Part shown: positions 20,417 to 29,264 of the stretch, one piece after another
Position numbering within the stretch: the first letter of the stretch is position 1
Layout: every line of letters begins with the position of its first letter
DNA from: a virus
Virus record (IMG/VR): IMGVR_UViG_3300045973_001497
Location: 1-41,018 of that record
Direction: 5' to 3' (one strand)
Length of the DNA: 41,018 nucleotides
Made by a program: the position numbers and the translations under genes
Notes under the pieces: generated by a model
Told to the model about the DNA's origin: nothing
Databases searched by the model: none
What the model saw: only the letters and a program-made list of their open reading frames with translations

Positions 20417-23410
20417 ATGACGACACCATCTCTCAGCGGGTCTACCGTAACTATCCCTTCTAGCGGCACATCGTTATCTGAGTTTGTGGCATTTACGAGT
20501 GCTGTCAAGTCTCAGGATAACGTTATTCGAACAGTCACTACGAATGCAATCGGATCAAACTCAAACTGCTGGCTAGTGCTTGCAAAATCTACTGGTGCGA
20601 TTGCAACTCTCGATAATTCCGGCACTATTGTTGTACAGGGTGTTGGTATTGCCGGAGGAGCGACTACAGATGCGCCGCTGTCTAACATTGCCCTGTCTCT
20701 TAAGAATGCAATACTTATTCTGACGGCCGGTACCAACCCATCTGAGACACATGCTCCGATTATTGGTGACTCTATGACTCGGATCGTCTACAAGTCAGCA
20801 GGAACCACCTGGAATTCGATTCATCCAGGAGTCAATCTACAAGGCTCCACTCTTGTCTTCGAAGCCGGTGGTGACGGACATTTGTCAAAACATCCAAGTG
20901 CAGTTGTGAGCAATATCAATTTGCGATGGACCTCGACATCACCAACAGACTTCGTGCTTGGCATGCACCAAAACTGGGGAATAGATAACAAACCTTCTAC
21001 GATTTCTGGTTTACGTTTTGTCTCTGTGCTTGGGAATTATCTGGTCTCGTTGTTCACGTTCACTGGTGGTAGTACTCCGGCAAATTTGGCGAACAATGCA
21101 TTTGATGTCCGGCCTGATTACTGCTACGACGTAGCCCCTGTAGGTCAACGTCCAACAGGAATTCGTCGTAGCTTCCGAAGATCAGATTTCACAGCCACTG
21201 CTTCGAGCTATTGGGGCGCTGTGTCTATCTGCCCAACGTACTTGTGGATTGATCCATACACAACGCTCTCGGCAAGTGGTGTGCTCGATAGTGGCAAGAC
21301 TTATTTACGTACTGTCGATTACATTGCCACGGGCAACACGTCTACCGACAAGTGTGTAGACGTTGTGACGCTGAGATTTGCGCCTGTAGTTATGGATGCC
21401 GTAGGCAATAAGCTGGCGGGTGCATCTGTGACGGTACGCAACAAAAACTCAGTTTGTTCAATAGCTAACACTATCGGGTCATACCGTGCCAGATTAGTCG
21501 CCAGTGGCATCACGGATGCCAGCGGGAAAATCTCCATCACTGAGCCGACTACGAAGGACTACACAAGCAACGCAAGCCATCGCACGGATAGCTGGGTGCA
21601 CCAAAACCGCACGCGCACACAAGCATGGCACAAGTGGTGGGAGACCGGTGTCAAGCTCATCACCGTGAGCGATAGCCGAAACAGTACGGGCATGACCGCG
21701 CCAGAGCTGTACGCATCGAGTGACTTTGAGGCCAGCTACCGCTGCGTAGGCCGTGTGTTTGCTACGTCCACATTGGACATGAGTGCACCACAGTCATCTG
21801 CGGTAGCGCTGTCAACAGATGACAACTACAACTCGGCAGCATCGACTGCTGGCATCACGGTCTCGTATACAGCAGGGGTGACAACAGTCGTTCTCGCTGA
21901 TGGCAGCTACACGCTGGACGGTATTTGGAAAGCCGTGATTGACTTCCATGCGCATCCAGACCGTCATGAAGTCGAGAGTGTGTTGCCGTTTACTTCGTGG
22001 ACATCGGGCGAGATGCGTTTTGGTTCGGCGCTGTCAATCACTGGCAGCCCGCTTGCTGTGATTGCGTCTGGCGCAAAGGTCAAGACAATCACCTCGGCGA
22101 AGGCTGAAGCATTTAACACTGCTGGCAACCCAACAGTGACGGCGACGCTGGAAGACATAAGTGGCGTGCGCGTCACGGTGCGCAAGTTAGGCGGTGGAAC
22201 TTTCAACATATCAGCTCGCAGCGGAACTACAGGCGCTTATACCGATCTTGGGTATCAAGCAGATATTTCGGGTGTTACTTACACGGTACCAAAGGGCAAG
22301 CCGGTCGAGGTCGTCATGTGGGCGCTTGGGTGTGTGACTTACACGCGCACGATAGACACGAGCACGGGTGGTGTGACGCTTGATGCTGAGTTTGTCGTCA
22401 ACACAAGTATCAACACGTCTTTGGACGTGTCTAGCTACCTGAGCAACATGGCTCTGAGTCTTGATACGAGCGGTGCAATGCAGTTCTTTGTCATCACGTT
22501 CAATGCGGCAATTACTGTTAGCGGGATTGAGCTTGGAAAAGCTCTATTTCACCGACTGGCTAGTCAAGAAGTTGCGTTGAACGCGGGCTTCCTACCGGGC
22601 AGTACGTCCACCATCGTCATCAATGCAGACGAGATCACAAATCCATTTCCGGCCCTCAGGCTTGCTCTCGGTGCATCTCTGCTTGTGACAGATCGTGTGT
22701 ACTTAGACTTTTACATCAACCAAGCCGCCGCTCTTGCGTCGGATTCAAGCTATGTACTCAATCCAGTGCGCGCCGATGGCAACCAAGTGCAAATTCTCCG
22801 ATCCAAACCTGCGCTCGACACATCCATCATGGCGGCCGCAGTGAGGAAGGAGTTGACAACAGAGCTTGGCCGCATCGACGTAGCCACATCAACGCGCCTT
22901 GCATCAACTGCATACACAGCTCCTGCAAATGCTGACATCACATCGATCAAGGCTAAAACGGACGTGCTGGGGAACGGCCCAACGCTTGCGCAGATTGAGG
23001 GCAGCACGGTGCTGGCAAAGGCTACTGCTGTAGCAGCGATACCAACTAACCCCGTGCTGGCTACCGATACACGTTTGGACAAACTTGATGCAACGGTGAG
23101 CAGCCGCCTTGCCGCTGCTAACTACAGCGCACCTGCTGCCGTGCCCACCGCTGCGCAAAACGCAGCCGCTGTGCGCACTGAGCTGGCTACAGAGCTTGGC
23201 CGCATGGATTCACCCATCAGCTCACGGTCAACACTGACAGCGCAAGACATACCGCAGGGTTTGACGGCAGCACAAGTGTGGGAAAACGCAAGCCGCACGC
23301 TAACGGTAGCGGCTGGCATGACCGCCGAGCAAGAAGCTGCGCTACTCGCCACCCGCGATAGTGCGCTTCACACGCAAACGGTGGTTGACACCATGGGTTC
23401 AATTTCGTAA
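20417..23410 (+). CDS. Large fibre-like structural protein (997 aa)
   Basis: 997-aa, Ser/Thr/Ala-rich, almost entirely beta-structured protein with no signal peptide or catalytic motif. The first ~300 residues look like a beta-helix or pectate-lyase-like start (repeated GxxI/V strands). Mid-protein segments (DAVGNKLAGASVTVRNKN, ITDASGKISITEP) resemble Ig/carboxypeptidase-type repeats. The C-terminus has two copies, ~111 residues apart (806 and 917), of AAVRxELxTELGRxD, joined by TRLAS..YTAP and AIPTNP segments, a layout common in phage fibre shafts. A receptor-binding or head fibre is inferred. It is placed between the lysis genes and the prohead protease, which is not the usual site of a tail fibre. 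Confidence 0.7.
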   Translation: MTTPSLSGSTVTIPSSGTSLSEFVAFTSAVKSQDNVIRTVTTNAIGSNSNCWLVLAKSTGAIATLDNSGTIVVQGVGIAGGATTDAPLSNIALSLKNAILILTAGTNPSETHAPIIGDSMTRIVYKSAGTTWNSIHPGVNLQGSTLVFEAGGDGHLSKHPSAVVSNINLRWTSTSPTDFVLGMHQNWGIDNKPSTISGLRFVSVLGNYLVSLFTFTGGSTPANLANNAFDVRPDYCYDVAPVGQRPTGIRRSFRRSDFTATASSYWGAVSICPTYLWIDPYTTLSASGVLDSGKTYLRTVDYIATGNTSTDKCVDVVTLRFAPVVMDAVGNKLAGASVTVRNKNSVCSIANTIGSYRARLVASGITDASGKISITEPTTKDYTSNASHRTDSWVHQNRTRTQAWHKWWETGVKLITVSDSRNSTGMTAPELYASSDFEASYRCVGRVFATSTLDMSAPQSSAVALSTDDNYNSAASTAGITVSYTAGVTTVVLADGSYTLDGIWKAVIDFHAHPDRHEVESVLPFTSWTSGEMRFGSALSITGSPLAVIASGAKVKTITSAKAEAFNTAGNPTVTATLEDISGVRVTVRKLGGGTFNISARSGTTGAYTDLGYQADISGVTYTVPKGKPVEVVMWALGCVTYTRTIDTSTGGVTLDAEFVVNTSINTSLDVSSYLSNMALSLDTSGAMQFFVITFNAAITVSGIELGKALFHRLASQEVALNAGFLPGSTSTIVINADEITNPFPALRLALGASLLVTDRVYLDFYINQAAALASDSSYVLNPVRADGNQVQILRSKPALDTSIMAAAVRKELTTELGRIDVATSTRLASTAYTAPANADITSIKAKTDVLGNGPTLAQIEGSTVLAKATAVAAIPTNPVLATDTRLDKLDATVSSRLAAANYSAPAAVPTAAQNAAAVRTELATELGRMDSPISSRSTLTAQDIPQGLTAAQVWENASRTLTVAAGMTAEQEAALLATRDSALHTQTVVDTMGSIS

Positions 23411-23425
23411 TTTTTAAGGACTGCT

Positions 23426-24355
23426 ATGAAAAAGCAAATTTTGGTTGCTGAGTTTCTCAGTACGCCATGGGCACTCATGCCTGAGCGTTTGACAGCATTT
23501 GCTAGCGTGATTTCGCGCTGGCAAAGTGGTGCGCCTCGAGCGATGGATGATGACGATGTTCCATCAAAGCCGCGAGGCTTTGAGGCTGCGCGACAAAAGG
23601 CTCAGGCCCAGGTGGGCGATGGCTACATTGCCGTGCTACCGCTGTACGGCGCGGTTGTTCAGCGTGCAAACATGGCGACTGATTTTTGCGGCGGTACCAG
23701 CTGCCAACAATTTACAGCGGCTTTCCGCGAGGCGGTGGCTGACCCCCGCGTGAGTGGCATCTTGATTGACATCGATAGCCCCGGTGGCAGCGTGTACGGC
23801 GTGAGTGAGCTGGGTGCTGAAATTTTTGCAGCTCGCGACAAGAAAAAGATCGTGGCTGTGGCCAACAGCCTAGCAGCCTCTGCGGCCTACTGGGTAGGGT
23901 GCGCTGCCAGCGAGTTCTATATGACGCCTGGCGGTGAGGTTGGCAGCATTGGTGTGTGGCAAGCGCACGAAGACTGGTCAAAGGCGCTGGATGAGCAAGG
24001 CATCAAGACTACGCTCATCAGCTCGGGCAAATACAAGACCGAGGGCAACTACTACGAGCCTTTGGGCGATGACAGCAAGGCTTTCATGCAAAGCCGTACC
24101 GACGACTACTACAACACGTTTGTAGCAGCCGTAGCTCAAGGTCGTGGCGTGAGTGTTGAACAGGTGCGCAACGGCATGGGCCAAGGCCGCGTGCTGGGCG
24201 CTGATGCTGCGCTGAAGGAAAACATGGTTGATGGCATTGCCACCTTTGATGATGTGGTGCGCCAAATGCAAAAAGACCTGCCGCCCCGCAATGCCAACGC
24301 ATCGGCCAAGCGCCGTGCCGAGCGCGAGCGCGAACTGCAAATTTTGGACTGCTGA
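23426..24355 (+). CDS. S49-family (SppA-like) prohead protease
   Basis: 309-aa ClpP-fold serine protease that would mature the procapsid by cutting the capsid scaffold. The conserved LIDIDSPGGSVYG lies ahead of the nucleophile S152 in SLAASAAYW, and SGKYKTEGN carries the general-base Lys (K204). AGGACTGCT precedes the ATG. Phages with a P27/HK97 head often use this S49 type in place of the U35 protease. A terminator-like hairpin separates it from the capsid gene. Confidence 0.92.
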   Translation: MKKQILVAEFLSTPWALMPERLTAFASVISRWQSGAPRAMDDDDVPSKPRGFEAARQKAQAQVGDGYIAVLPLYGAVVQRANMATDFCGGTSCQQFTAAFREAVADPRVSGILIDIDSPGGSVYGVSELGAEIFAARDKKKIVAVANSLAASAAYWVGCAASEFYMTPGGEVGSIGVWQAHEDWSKALDEQGIKTTLISSGKYKTEGNYYEPLGDDSKAFMQSRTDDYYNTFVAAVAQGRGVSVEQVRNGMGQGRVLGADAALKENMVDGIATFDDVVRQMQKDLPPRNANASAKRRAERERELQILDC

Positions 24356-24431
24356 GCACACAGACCAACGCGGTGGGCAGTCCGTTGATTGCCTAATGCG
24401 AGCGGCCCGTTGGCCGATGTGCAAACCAGAT

Positions 24432-24456
24432 ACCGCCTAAGTTGGCGGTTTTTTTT
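24432..24456 (+). terminator. Hairpin with T8 before major capsid gene
   Basis: ACCGCC (24432-24437), loop TAAGTT, GGCGGT (24444-24449), then eight T. It is followed within 12 nt by TTTTTTGGAG, the capsid ribosome binding site. It probably trims or partly terminates upstream mRNA; Q-type antitermination would allow read-through. Confidence 0.7.
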
Positions 24457-24477
24457 GTAATTTTTTGGAGAAACCCC

Positions 24478-25758
24478 ATGAGTAAAAAACTCCGTGAGCT
24501 GCAAGCTCGCAAAGCCGCTGCCGTTGATGCGATGAAGGCCTTGAACGCCAAGGCTGAATTCAATGCCGAAGATCAAACCTCATTTGATGCACATGCTGCA
24601 GACTTGAAGAGTATCAACGCTGCCATCGAACGTGAAACCTTTTTGGCTGCCAATGTGGTGGATTTGCCGCACGCATCTGCCACTGCAACAGTGTCAGTGT
24701 CTGACAACCGCGCTGCTGACCCCAAGTTTGGCTTTCAGTCGTTTGGCGACTTTTCCAAGGCTGTAGCTCAGGCTGGCATGGGCAAGAGCTTTGATGAGCG
24801 CTTGAACATTGGCGCATCTGCCCCTGGCACGTTCAGCAATGAATCTGCAGGCGCTGATGGCGGCTTTGCCATTCCCCCGCAATTCAGCCAAGAGCTGTGG
24901 CGCTTGTCTTTGGGCGAAGAGTCTTTGTTGCCGATGACGGCCAACACTGAGCTCACTGGCAACAGCATGATCTTCCCAAAGGATGAGTCAACCCCATGGG
25001 GAGGCTCTGGCGCGCAAGTGTTTTGGCAAGCTGAAGCTTTGGCGGCTGCTCAATCAAAAGTGCAAATTGGCTCTCAAGCTATGGTCTTGCACAAGATGAT
25101 GGGCTTGGTTCCTGTCACCAATGAGTTGATTGAAGATGGCTTTGCTATCGGCAGCTACCTCACGCCACTGTTGGCTGATCGCATCACCTGGAAGACAAAC
25201 GAAGCCATCTTGTTTGGCACGGGTGTTGGCCAGCCTTTGGGTGCACTCACCAACGCTGGCAACACCGGCAGCCCAGCCATTGTGCAAGCCAAAGAAACAG
25301 GTCAAGCCCCCGGCACCTTGGATGCAAAGAACATCACCAAGATGGTCCAACGCTTGCTGGTGGGCGAGCTGAAGAATTCAATTTGGATTGGTACGCCAGA
25401 CATCTTGTCTCCTTTGGAGGCGTTGACTGTGGGCCAGTTCCCTGTGTACTTGCCAAACACCAACATGGCCGAGTCGCCTTACGGCATGCTCAAAGGCCGT
25501 CCATTGAACTTGAGCGAGCATGCTGCGGCATTCAGCTCACAGTCTGACTTGTCGTTGCTGTCGCTCAAAGGCTACCGCACCATCACCAAAGCTGGCGGCA
25601 TTCAGACCGACACATCGATGCATCTGTACTTCGATGCTGACGCAACTGCCATGCGCGTGCGCTTCCGCGTGAACGGCATGCCAATCTTGGGCGCCCCTGT
25701 GATGCCACCAAAGTCTGGCAACACACGTTCGCACTTCGTGACCTTGGCTGCGCGCTAA
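24478..25758 (+). CDS. Major capsid protein, HK97 fold
   Basis: 426-aa major head protein; ATG at 24478 behind TTGGAG is chosen over an upstream in-frame start. The first ~95 residues form a helical scaffolding (delta) domain (LRELQARKAAAVDAM, coiled coil). The body follows the HK97 pattern: GGFAIPPQFSQELWRLS, MIFPKDESTPWGG, ELIEDGFAIGSYL, ILFGTGVGQPLG, GLIxTP-like WIGTPDIL, and the C-terminal RFRVNGMPILG. Abundant expression is expected. Confidence 0.95.
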   Translation: MSKKLRELQARKAAAVDAMKALNAKAEFNAEDQTSFDAHAADLKSINAAIERETFLAANVVDLPHASATATVSVSDNRAADPKFGFQSFGDFSKAVAQAGMGKSFDERLNIGASAPGTFSNESAGADGGFAIPPQFSQELWRLSLGEESLLPMTANTELTGNSMIFPKDESTPWGGSGAQVFWQAEALAAAQSKVQIGSQAMVLHKMMGLVPVTNELIEDGFAIGSYLTPLLADRITWKTNEAILFGTGVGQPLGALTNAGNTGSPAIVQAKETGQAPGTLDAKNITKMVQRLLVGELKNSIWIGTPDILSPLEALTVGQFPVYLPNTNMAESPYGMLKGRPLNLSEHAAAFSSQSDLSLLSLKGYRTITKAGGIQTDTSMHLYFDADATAMRVRFRVNGMPILGAPVMPPKSGNTRSHFVTLAAR

Positions 25759-25776
25759 TCCGCTGCAGTTGGGTCT

Positions 25777-25799
25777 AGCCACCTTCGGGTGGCTTTTTT
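25777..25799 (+). terminator. Hairpin with T6 after major capsid gene
   Basis: AGCCACC, loop TTCG, GGTGGCT (25777-25794) and a T-run, a textbook UUCG-loop terminator. It runs straight into a second T-tract and the AGGAG site of the following gene. Confidence 0.85.
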
Positions 25800-25822
25800 G
25801 TTTTCTTTTTTAGGAGTTCCCT

Positions 25823-26278
25823 ATGACTGCATTTGTGAATGCTCGCATTGCCGAGTTGCTTTCTTTCTTGGCCACCATTGACCCTGTGTCGCAGGCTGTT
25901 GGCTCTATCACTACAGGCTGGATTCCAGTCGCTAACCACGAGCGCTTTTTGGCTTTGGTGCAAACCGGCGTCCTTGGCGCTGGCGGCACTGTTGATGCCA
26001 AGCTGCAGCAAGCGACCGACAACGCGGGCACCAACGCCAAGGATGTGACCGGCAAGGCCTTGACTCAAATTGTCAAAGCCACGGGTGACAACAAGCAAGC
26101 ATTGATCAACCTCCGTGCTGACGAACTTGACTTGGCCAACAACTTCACCTACTTCCGTCTGTCTCTGACGATTGGCGGTGCTGCAAGTTTGGTGGGTGCG
26201 TCTGTGTTGGGTGGCGTTGCCAAAAACGCACCTGCATCTGCGCTGAACCAAACGGGCGTGGTGCAAAACATCTCCTAA
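25823..26278 (+). CDS. Candidate head decoration or minor capsid protein (151 aa)
   Basis: 151-aa, Ala/Gly/Thr-rich protein (VDAKLQQATDNAGTNAKDV, LINLRADELDLANNFTYFRL, LSLTIGGAASLVGASVLG). It has a strong TAGGAG site, the same hairpin/T-tract leader as the capsid gene and terminators on both sides, which suggests high-level expression. Proteins with this pattern recur directly after capsid genes in related prophages, usually unnamed. A capsid-binding decoration role is inferred from position and expression signals. Confidence 0.65.
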   Translation: MTAFVNARIAELLSFLATIDPVSQAVGSITTGWIPVANHERFLALVQTGVLGAGGTVDAKLQQATDNAGTNAKDVTGKALTQIVKATGDNKQALINLRADELDLANNFTYFRLSLTIGGAASLVGASVLGGVAKNAPASALNQTGVVQNIS

Positions 26279-26296
26279 GCGCTGAGCTTGGGCCTC

Positions 26297-26329
26297 AAGC
26301 TTCCCCCGCCAAGGTGTGGGGAGCTTTTT
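26297..26329 (+). terminator. Imperfect hairpin with T5
   Basis: AAGCTTCCCC (one bulged T) pairs with GGGGAGCTT around CGCCAAGGTGT, followed by TTTTTC. It is weaker than its neighbours but placed in the same way, ahead of a start codon with CCGGAG. Confidence 0.55.
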
Positions 26330-26355
26330 CTTAAAACAAAATACCGGAGTGCAAC

Positions 26356-26862
26356 ATGAGTAAAGTTGTTAAATTTCCTGCAGACTTCTACGACATGGGT
26401 GAAGTGAAGTTTGCAGCAGGCCAGTTCTATGCTTTGAATTCGGAAACGCAAAGCTTGGTGAACACTGGCTATGCCGAGCTGGTCGACGCAAAAGACGAAG
26501 AAGACATTGACGCTCTTGAGGCGTTGGCAAAGATTGCTCAAGATCGCGCTGATGCTGCGATGACTGAAGCTAAGGCGTTGGCTGATGAAGCAAAAGCTGC
26601 AGCCGCTTTGGTCAAGACCGTTAAAGGTCGCAAGGGCAGCAAGCCACAAGCTCAAAAAGAGTTGGCTGATGATCAGTCTGGCAAAGAGGGCTCTTCTGAA
26701 ACAGATCCGGCTAAAACCGAAACAGAAGTGGCACAAACTGAAACAGTTGGCGATCAATCTTCAACAGCAGACCAAGCGGCGCAAGGCGACCAAGTTGCGG
26801 TCGGTGCTGACGGTGTTGCTGGCGACGCTGACAGCCAGAAACTTCCACCGGCTTACCAATAA
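26356..26862 (+). CDS. Hypothetical head-region protein with charged low-complexity tail (168 aa)
   Basis: 168-aa protein. The N-terminal ~45 residues are compact (VVKFPADFYDMGEVKFAAG, LVNTGYAELVD), like the small domain found between capsid and connector genes of related phages. A helical Ala-rich segment follows (~55-90), then a Glu/Thr/Gln/Asp-rich disordered tail (TETEVAQTETVGDQSSTAD). No catalytic features. It might be a head assembly or DNA-compaction accessory; unproven. Confidence 0.65.
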   Translation: MSKVVKFPADFYDMGEVKFAAGQFYALNSETQSLVNTGYAELVDAKDEEDIDALEALAKIAQDRADAAMTEAKALADEAKAAAALVKTVKGRKGSKPQAQKELADDQSGKEGSSETDPAKTETEVAQTETVGDQSSTADQAAQGDQVAVGADGVAGDADSQKLPPAYQ

Positions 26863-26865
26863 GCC

Positions 26866-27489
26866 ATGACGCTGCAACTCGTAACCCCGCCGGCCGAAGA
26901 GCCGGTGACGCTGAGCGAGGCTAAGCTGCATTTGCGTGTCGACTTTGATGATGACAACGACTTGATCAATATGTTGATTGAGGCGGCACGTGTCGCAGTG
27001 GAAACCATCACTTTGCGCCAACTGGTGACTGCCCGTTGGCGCATGGTGCTGGATAGCTTTCCCGGGCCTAGCATGATGGGCGTGCCTTTTGGCCAACCCT
27101 TCTCATTGCCTGACCATGCCATACTCATTCCTAAGGCTCCCATCGCCAATGTGGTGAGCATTGAATACCAAGACATGGGCGGTGTATGGCAAACCATGCC
27201 TGCTACCGACTATGTGGTGGATAGTGCTTGCGAGCCTGCGCGTATCACGCCGATCTTTGGCCGGATTTGGCCTATCAATTTGCCGCAAATCGGCTCCGTG
27301 CGCGTGATGTTTGACGCAGGCTATGGCGATGCCACCACGGTGCCTGCAGGCCTCAAAAGCTGGATGAAGCTGCGCATTGGTAGTTTGTATGCCCATCGTG
27401 AAGAGGTGGCTTTGATGAGCCGTGGACAAATTCAGGCGCTGCCATTTGTGGATGGTTTGCTTGACCCCTACAAGTTGGTGTTGCAATGA
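26866..27489 (+). CDS. Head-tail connector protein, gp6-like
   Basis: 207-aa member of the HK97 gp6/gp15 connector family: VTLSEAKLHLRVDFDDDND near the start (the family signature), LINMLIEAARVAVET, ITLRQLVTARWRMVLD, and a beta-rich C-terminal half with IPKAPIANVVSIEYQD. It forms the ring below the portal. The start is three bases after the preceding stop, and it overlaps the next gene by 4 nt. Confidence 0.88.
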   Translation: MTLQLVTPPAEEPVTLSEAKLHLRVDFDDDNDLINMLIEAARVAVETITLRQLVTARWRMVLDSFPGPSMMGVPFGQPFSLPDHAILIPKAPIANVVSIEYQDMGGVWQTMPATDYVVDSACEPARITPIFGRIWPINLPQIGSVRVMFDAGYGDATTVPAGLKSWMKLRIGSLYAHREEVALMSRGQIQALPFVDGLLDPYKLVLQ

Positions 27490-27836
27490 CAGCGATCAGA
27501 GCAGGACAGCTGCATCGACGCGTGACGCTGCAAAAGCGCAACCCTGTGCAAGACACGTTTGGCGCGCAAAAGCTGGAGTGGATTGAAGCCTGCACGCTGT
27601 GGGCAGACATTCAGCCGCTGAGTGGCGCCAAGCTAGAAAACGCACAGCGTGTTGCGAGTGATGTGAGTCATAGCATCACGATTCGATACCAAAGGCGTTT
27701 TACAGACACGCGTGAGGTGTCCAACTATCGCGGCCTGTACGACGGCCGTATTTTCAACATTCTGGGGTGCTACAACCCCGATGAGTCAAACGTGTTTATC
27801 ACACTGGTGGCTCAAGAAGGCTTGAGCGAGGTGTGA
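27486..27836 (+). CDS. Head-tail adaptor / head closure protein
   Basis: 116-aa member of the phage head-tail adaptor family (HK97 gp7, SPP1 gp16 type): AGQLHRRVTLQKRNPVQDTFG, then W-x-x-I-x-P (WADIQPLSGA) and the small beta-barrel core ITIRYQRRFTDT, IFNILGCYNPDE. It closes the head after packaging. ATGA overlap with the gp6-like gene. Confidence 0.88.
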   Translation: MTAIRAGQLHRRVTLQKRNPVQDTFGAQKLEWIEACTLWADIQPLSGAKLENAQRVASDVSHSITIRYQRRFTDTREVSNYRGLYDGRIFNILGCYNPDESNVFITLVAQEGLSEV

Positions 27837-27837
27837 T

Positions 27838-28182
27838 GTGATTCAAGAGCGCCTTTTTAATTTGCTGAGTGGTTTTGTAGGCGGACGCATGTACCCAAAC
27901 ATCGCCCCTGGCGCTGTGCAAAAGCCATACATGGTTTACACCCGTGTGGCTAGTCAGCCTGAAGTCACGCTCAATAGCAAACAGCCAATTCAAAACACAC
28001 GCCTGCAAATAGATTGCTTTGACAACAGCTATGAAGGTGTGCAGACGCTTGCACGGCAAGTCAACAAGTCAATGGAAGATTGGGAAACTCAAAATGTCCC
28101 ACTTCTTGAGCAAGATCGTTTTGACAGCGATGCCAATTTGCACCGCGTGATTTTGGATTTTTCAATTTGGCACTACGACTGA
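27838..28182 (+). CDS. Tail completion protein, DUF3168 family
   Basis: 114-aa protein starting at GTG 27838 (no ATG available that keeps the family start). Pattern of DUF3168 (gpU/gp17-like tail terminator): MIQERLFNLLSGFVGGRMYP, KPYMVYTRVASQPEV, TRLQIDCFDNSYEGVQTL and a C-terminal strand VILDFSIWH. It would cap the tail tube and join it to the head. In many phages a gp10-like gene precedes it; here the gp10-like gene comes after the tail tube gene. Confidence 0.85.
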   Translation: MIQERLFNLLSGFVGGRMYPNIAPGAVQKPYMVYTRVASQPEVTLNSKQPIQNTRLQIDCFDNSYEGVQTLARQVNKSMEDWETQNVPLLEQDRFDSDANLHRVILDFSIWHYD

Positions 28183-28210
28183 CGTAGGCCTACTCAGTTT
28201 TTCAACCCCG

Positions 28211-28239
28211 AGCCGCAACATGCGGCTTTTCTTTTTTTT
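28211..28239 (+). terminator. Hairpin with long T-run before tail tube gene
   Basis: AGCCGCA (28211-28217), loop ACA, TGCGGCT (28221-28227), then TTTTCTTTTTTTT, running directly into GGAGA and the tail-tube ATG at 28251. Confidence 0.8.
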
Positions 28240-28250
28240 GGAGATTCCCG

Positions 28251-28883
28251 ATGACTTCAACAGCAGTTGCCTCGCAAGGCACACAGGTACAAATTGCCAC
28301 TGGCAGCGGCTCGGCTAAAACTGTCACTGCAGGCGTAGCTGGTGTCGTGACAATTTTCACGGCCTCCGCACATAGCCTGAATAAGGGCGACTTGGTGACG
28401 CTCGCAGGCATTGGCGGCGCAGCTGGCTTGACAGGGCAGGTTTCTGTAGCTGCGGTGACTACAAATACGTTTGCCGTCAATATCGACACAACTGGCGCAA
28501 CGCTGACATTCTCTAGCGCTACAGCCACGCCAGTTACTTTCACGACGATTGCCAATACCAAAAGCTTCCAAGGTATTGACGGCGCCGCCAACGAGATTGA
28601 TGTGACCAACCTGCAATCTGCCGCAAAAGAGGTGCGCTTAGGTTTACCAGACAGTGGGCAGTTCACCGTTGAAGTAGATCAAGACACAACAGATGCTGGC
28701 CAGATTGCAGTGCGTGCATCGCAGTTGGCTCAGACGCTGAAGCAATACAAGATCATTTTTCCTTCTGGTGCTGTTTTGACATTCAGTGCGTATTGCAAAA
28801 AATTCAGCACTTCAGTTGGCATTGACCAAGTGATAAAGGGTTCAATCGCCCTGCGTATCACGGGTGCTTACACATTGGTGTGA
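28251..28883 (+). CDS. Major tail tube protein
   Basis: 210-aa tail tube subunit. The N-terminal ~100 residues are a beta-rich, Ala/Thr/Val-rich insertion (SAHSLNKGDLVTLAGIGGA), perhaps a surface Ig-like domain. From ~100 comes the tube fold: SFQGIDGAANEIDVTNLQSA, AKEVRLGLPDSGQFTVEVD, FPSGAVLTFSAYCKKFS, GSIALRITG. Strong GGAGA site after a terminator hairpin; abundant product expected. Confidence 0.88.
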   Translation: MTSTAVASQGTQVQIATGSGSAKTVTAGVAGVVTIFTASAHSLNKGDLVTLAGIGGAAGLTGQVSVAAVTTNTFAVNIDTTGATLTFSSATATPVTFTTIANTKSFQGIDGAANEIDVTNLQSAAKEVRLGLPDSGQFTVEVDQDTTDAGQIAVRASQLAQTLKQYKIIFPSGAVLTFSAYCKKFSTSVGIDQVIKGSIALRITGAYTLV

Positions 28884-28889
28884 TAGCGC

Positions 28890-29264
28890 ATGGATGAGTC
28901 CGAGTTATCCCTAGACGCCGCGCTAGACCAAGTGCAGAAGGCAATATCAGGCACTGCACTTGAGGCTGTGCTACGTGATGCCTGTCAGCCCATGCTTGAG
29001 CAAGCGCGGCGCTTTGCGCCTCTGCGCACGGGGGAGCTTCAGCGCCACATTCAGTTAACAACACGCCACACCTCCAACACAGCCACTGCGGTAGTGGAGG
29101 TTGTGGACAGCGGTAAAGGTGCCCAAGAGCACGAAGCCATCTTTGCCGAATTTGGCACTGTGCACGAGCCTGCACGGCCATTTATGCGACCCGCCTATGA
29201 AGGCAATAAGCGCGGCATTCAAAACGCCGTAGAGCAACATTTAAACAGCGCTTTGCGCGATTAA
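28890..29264 (+). CDS. HK97 gp10-like tail component
   Basis: 124-aa protein with the gp10 family pattern: ACQPMLEQARRFAPLRTGELQ (R-x-A-P-x-x-T-G-x-L), a beta region, and FAEFGTVHEPARPFMRPAYE (F-G-T ... P-A-R-P-F-x-R-P-A). It acts at the head-tail joint or tail assembly. The last codons and the following leader lie in a 36-bp tandem duplication. Confidence 0.87.
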   Translation: MDESELSLDAALDQVQKAISGTALEAVLRDACQPMLEQARRFAPLRTGELQRHIQLTTRHTSNTATAVVEVVDSGKGAQEHEAIFAEFGTVHEPARPFMRPAYEGNKRGIQNAVEQHLNSALRD

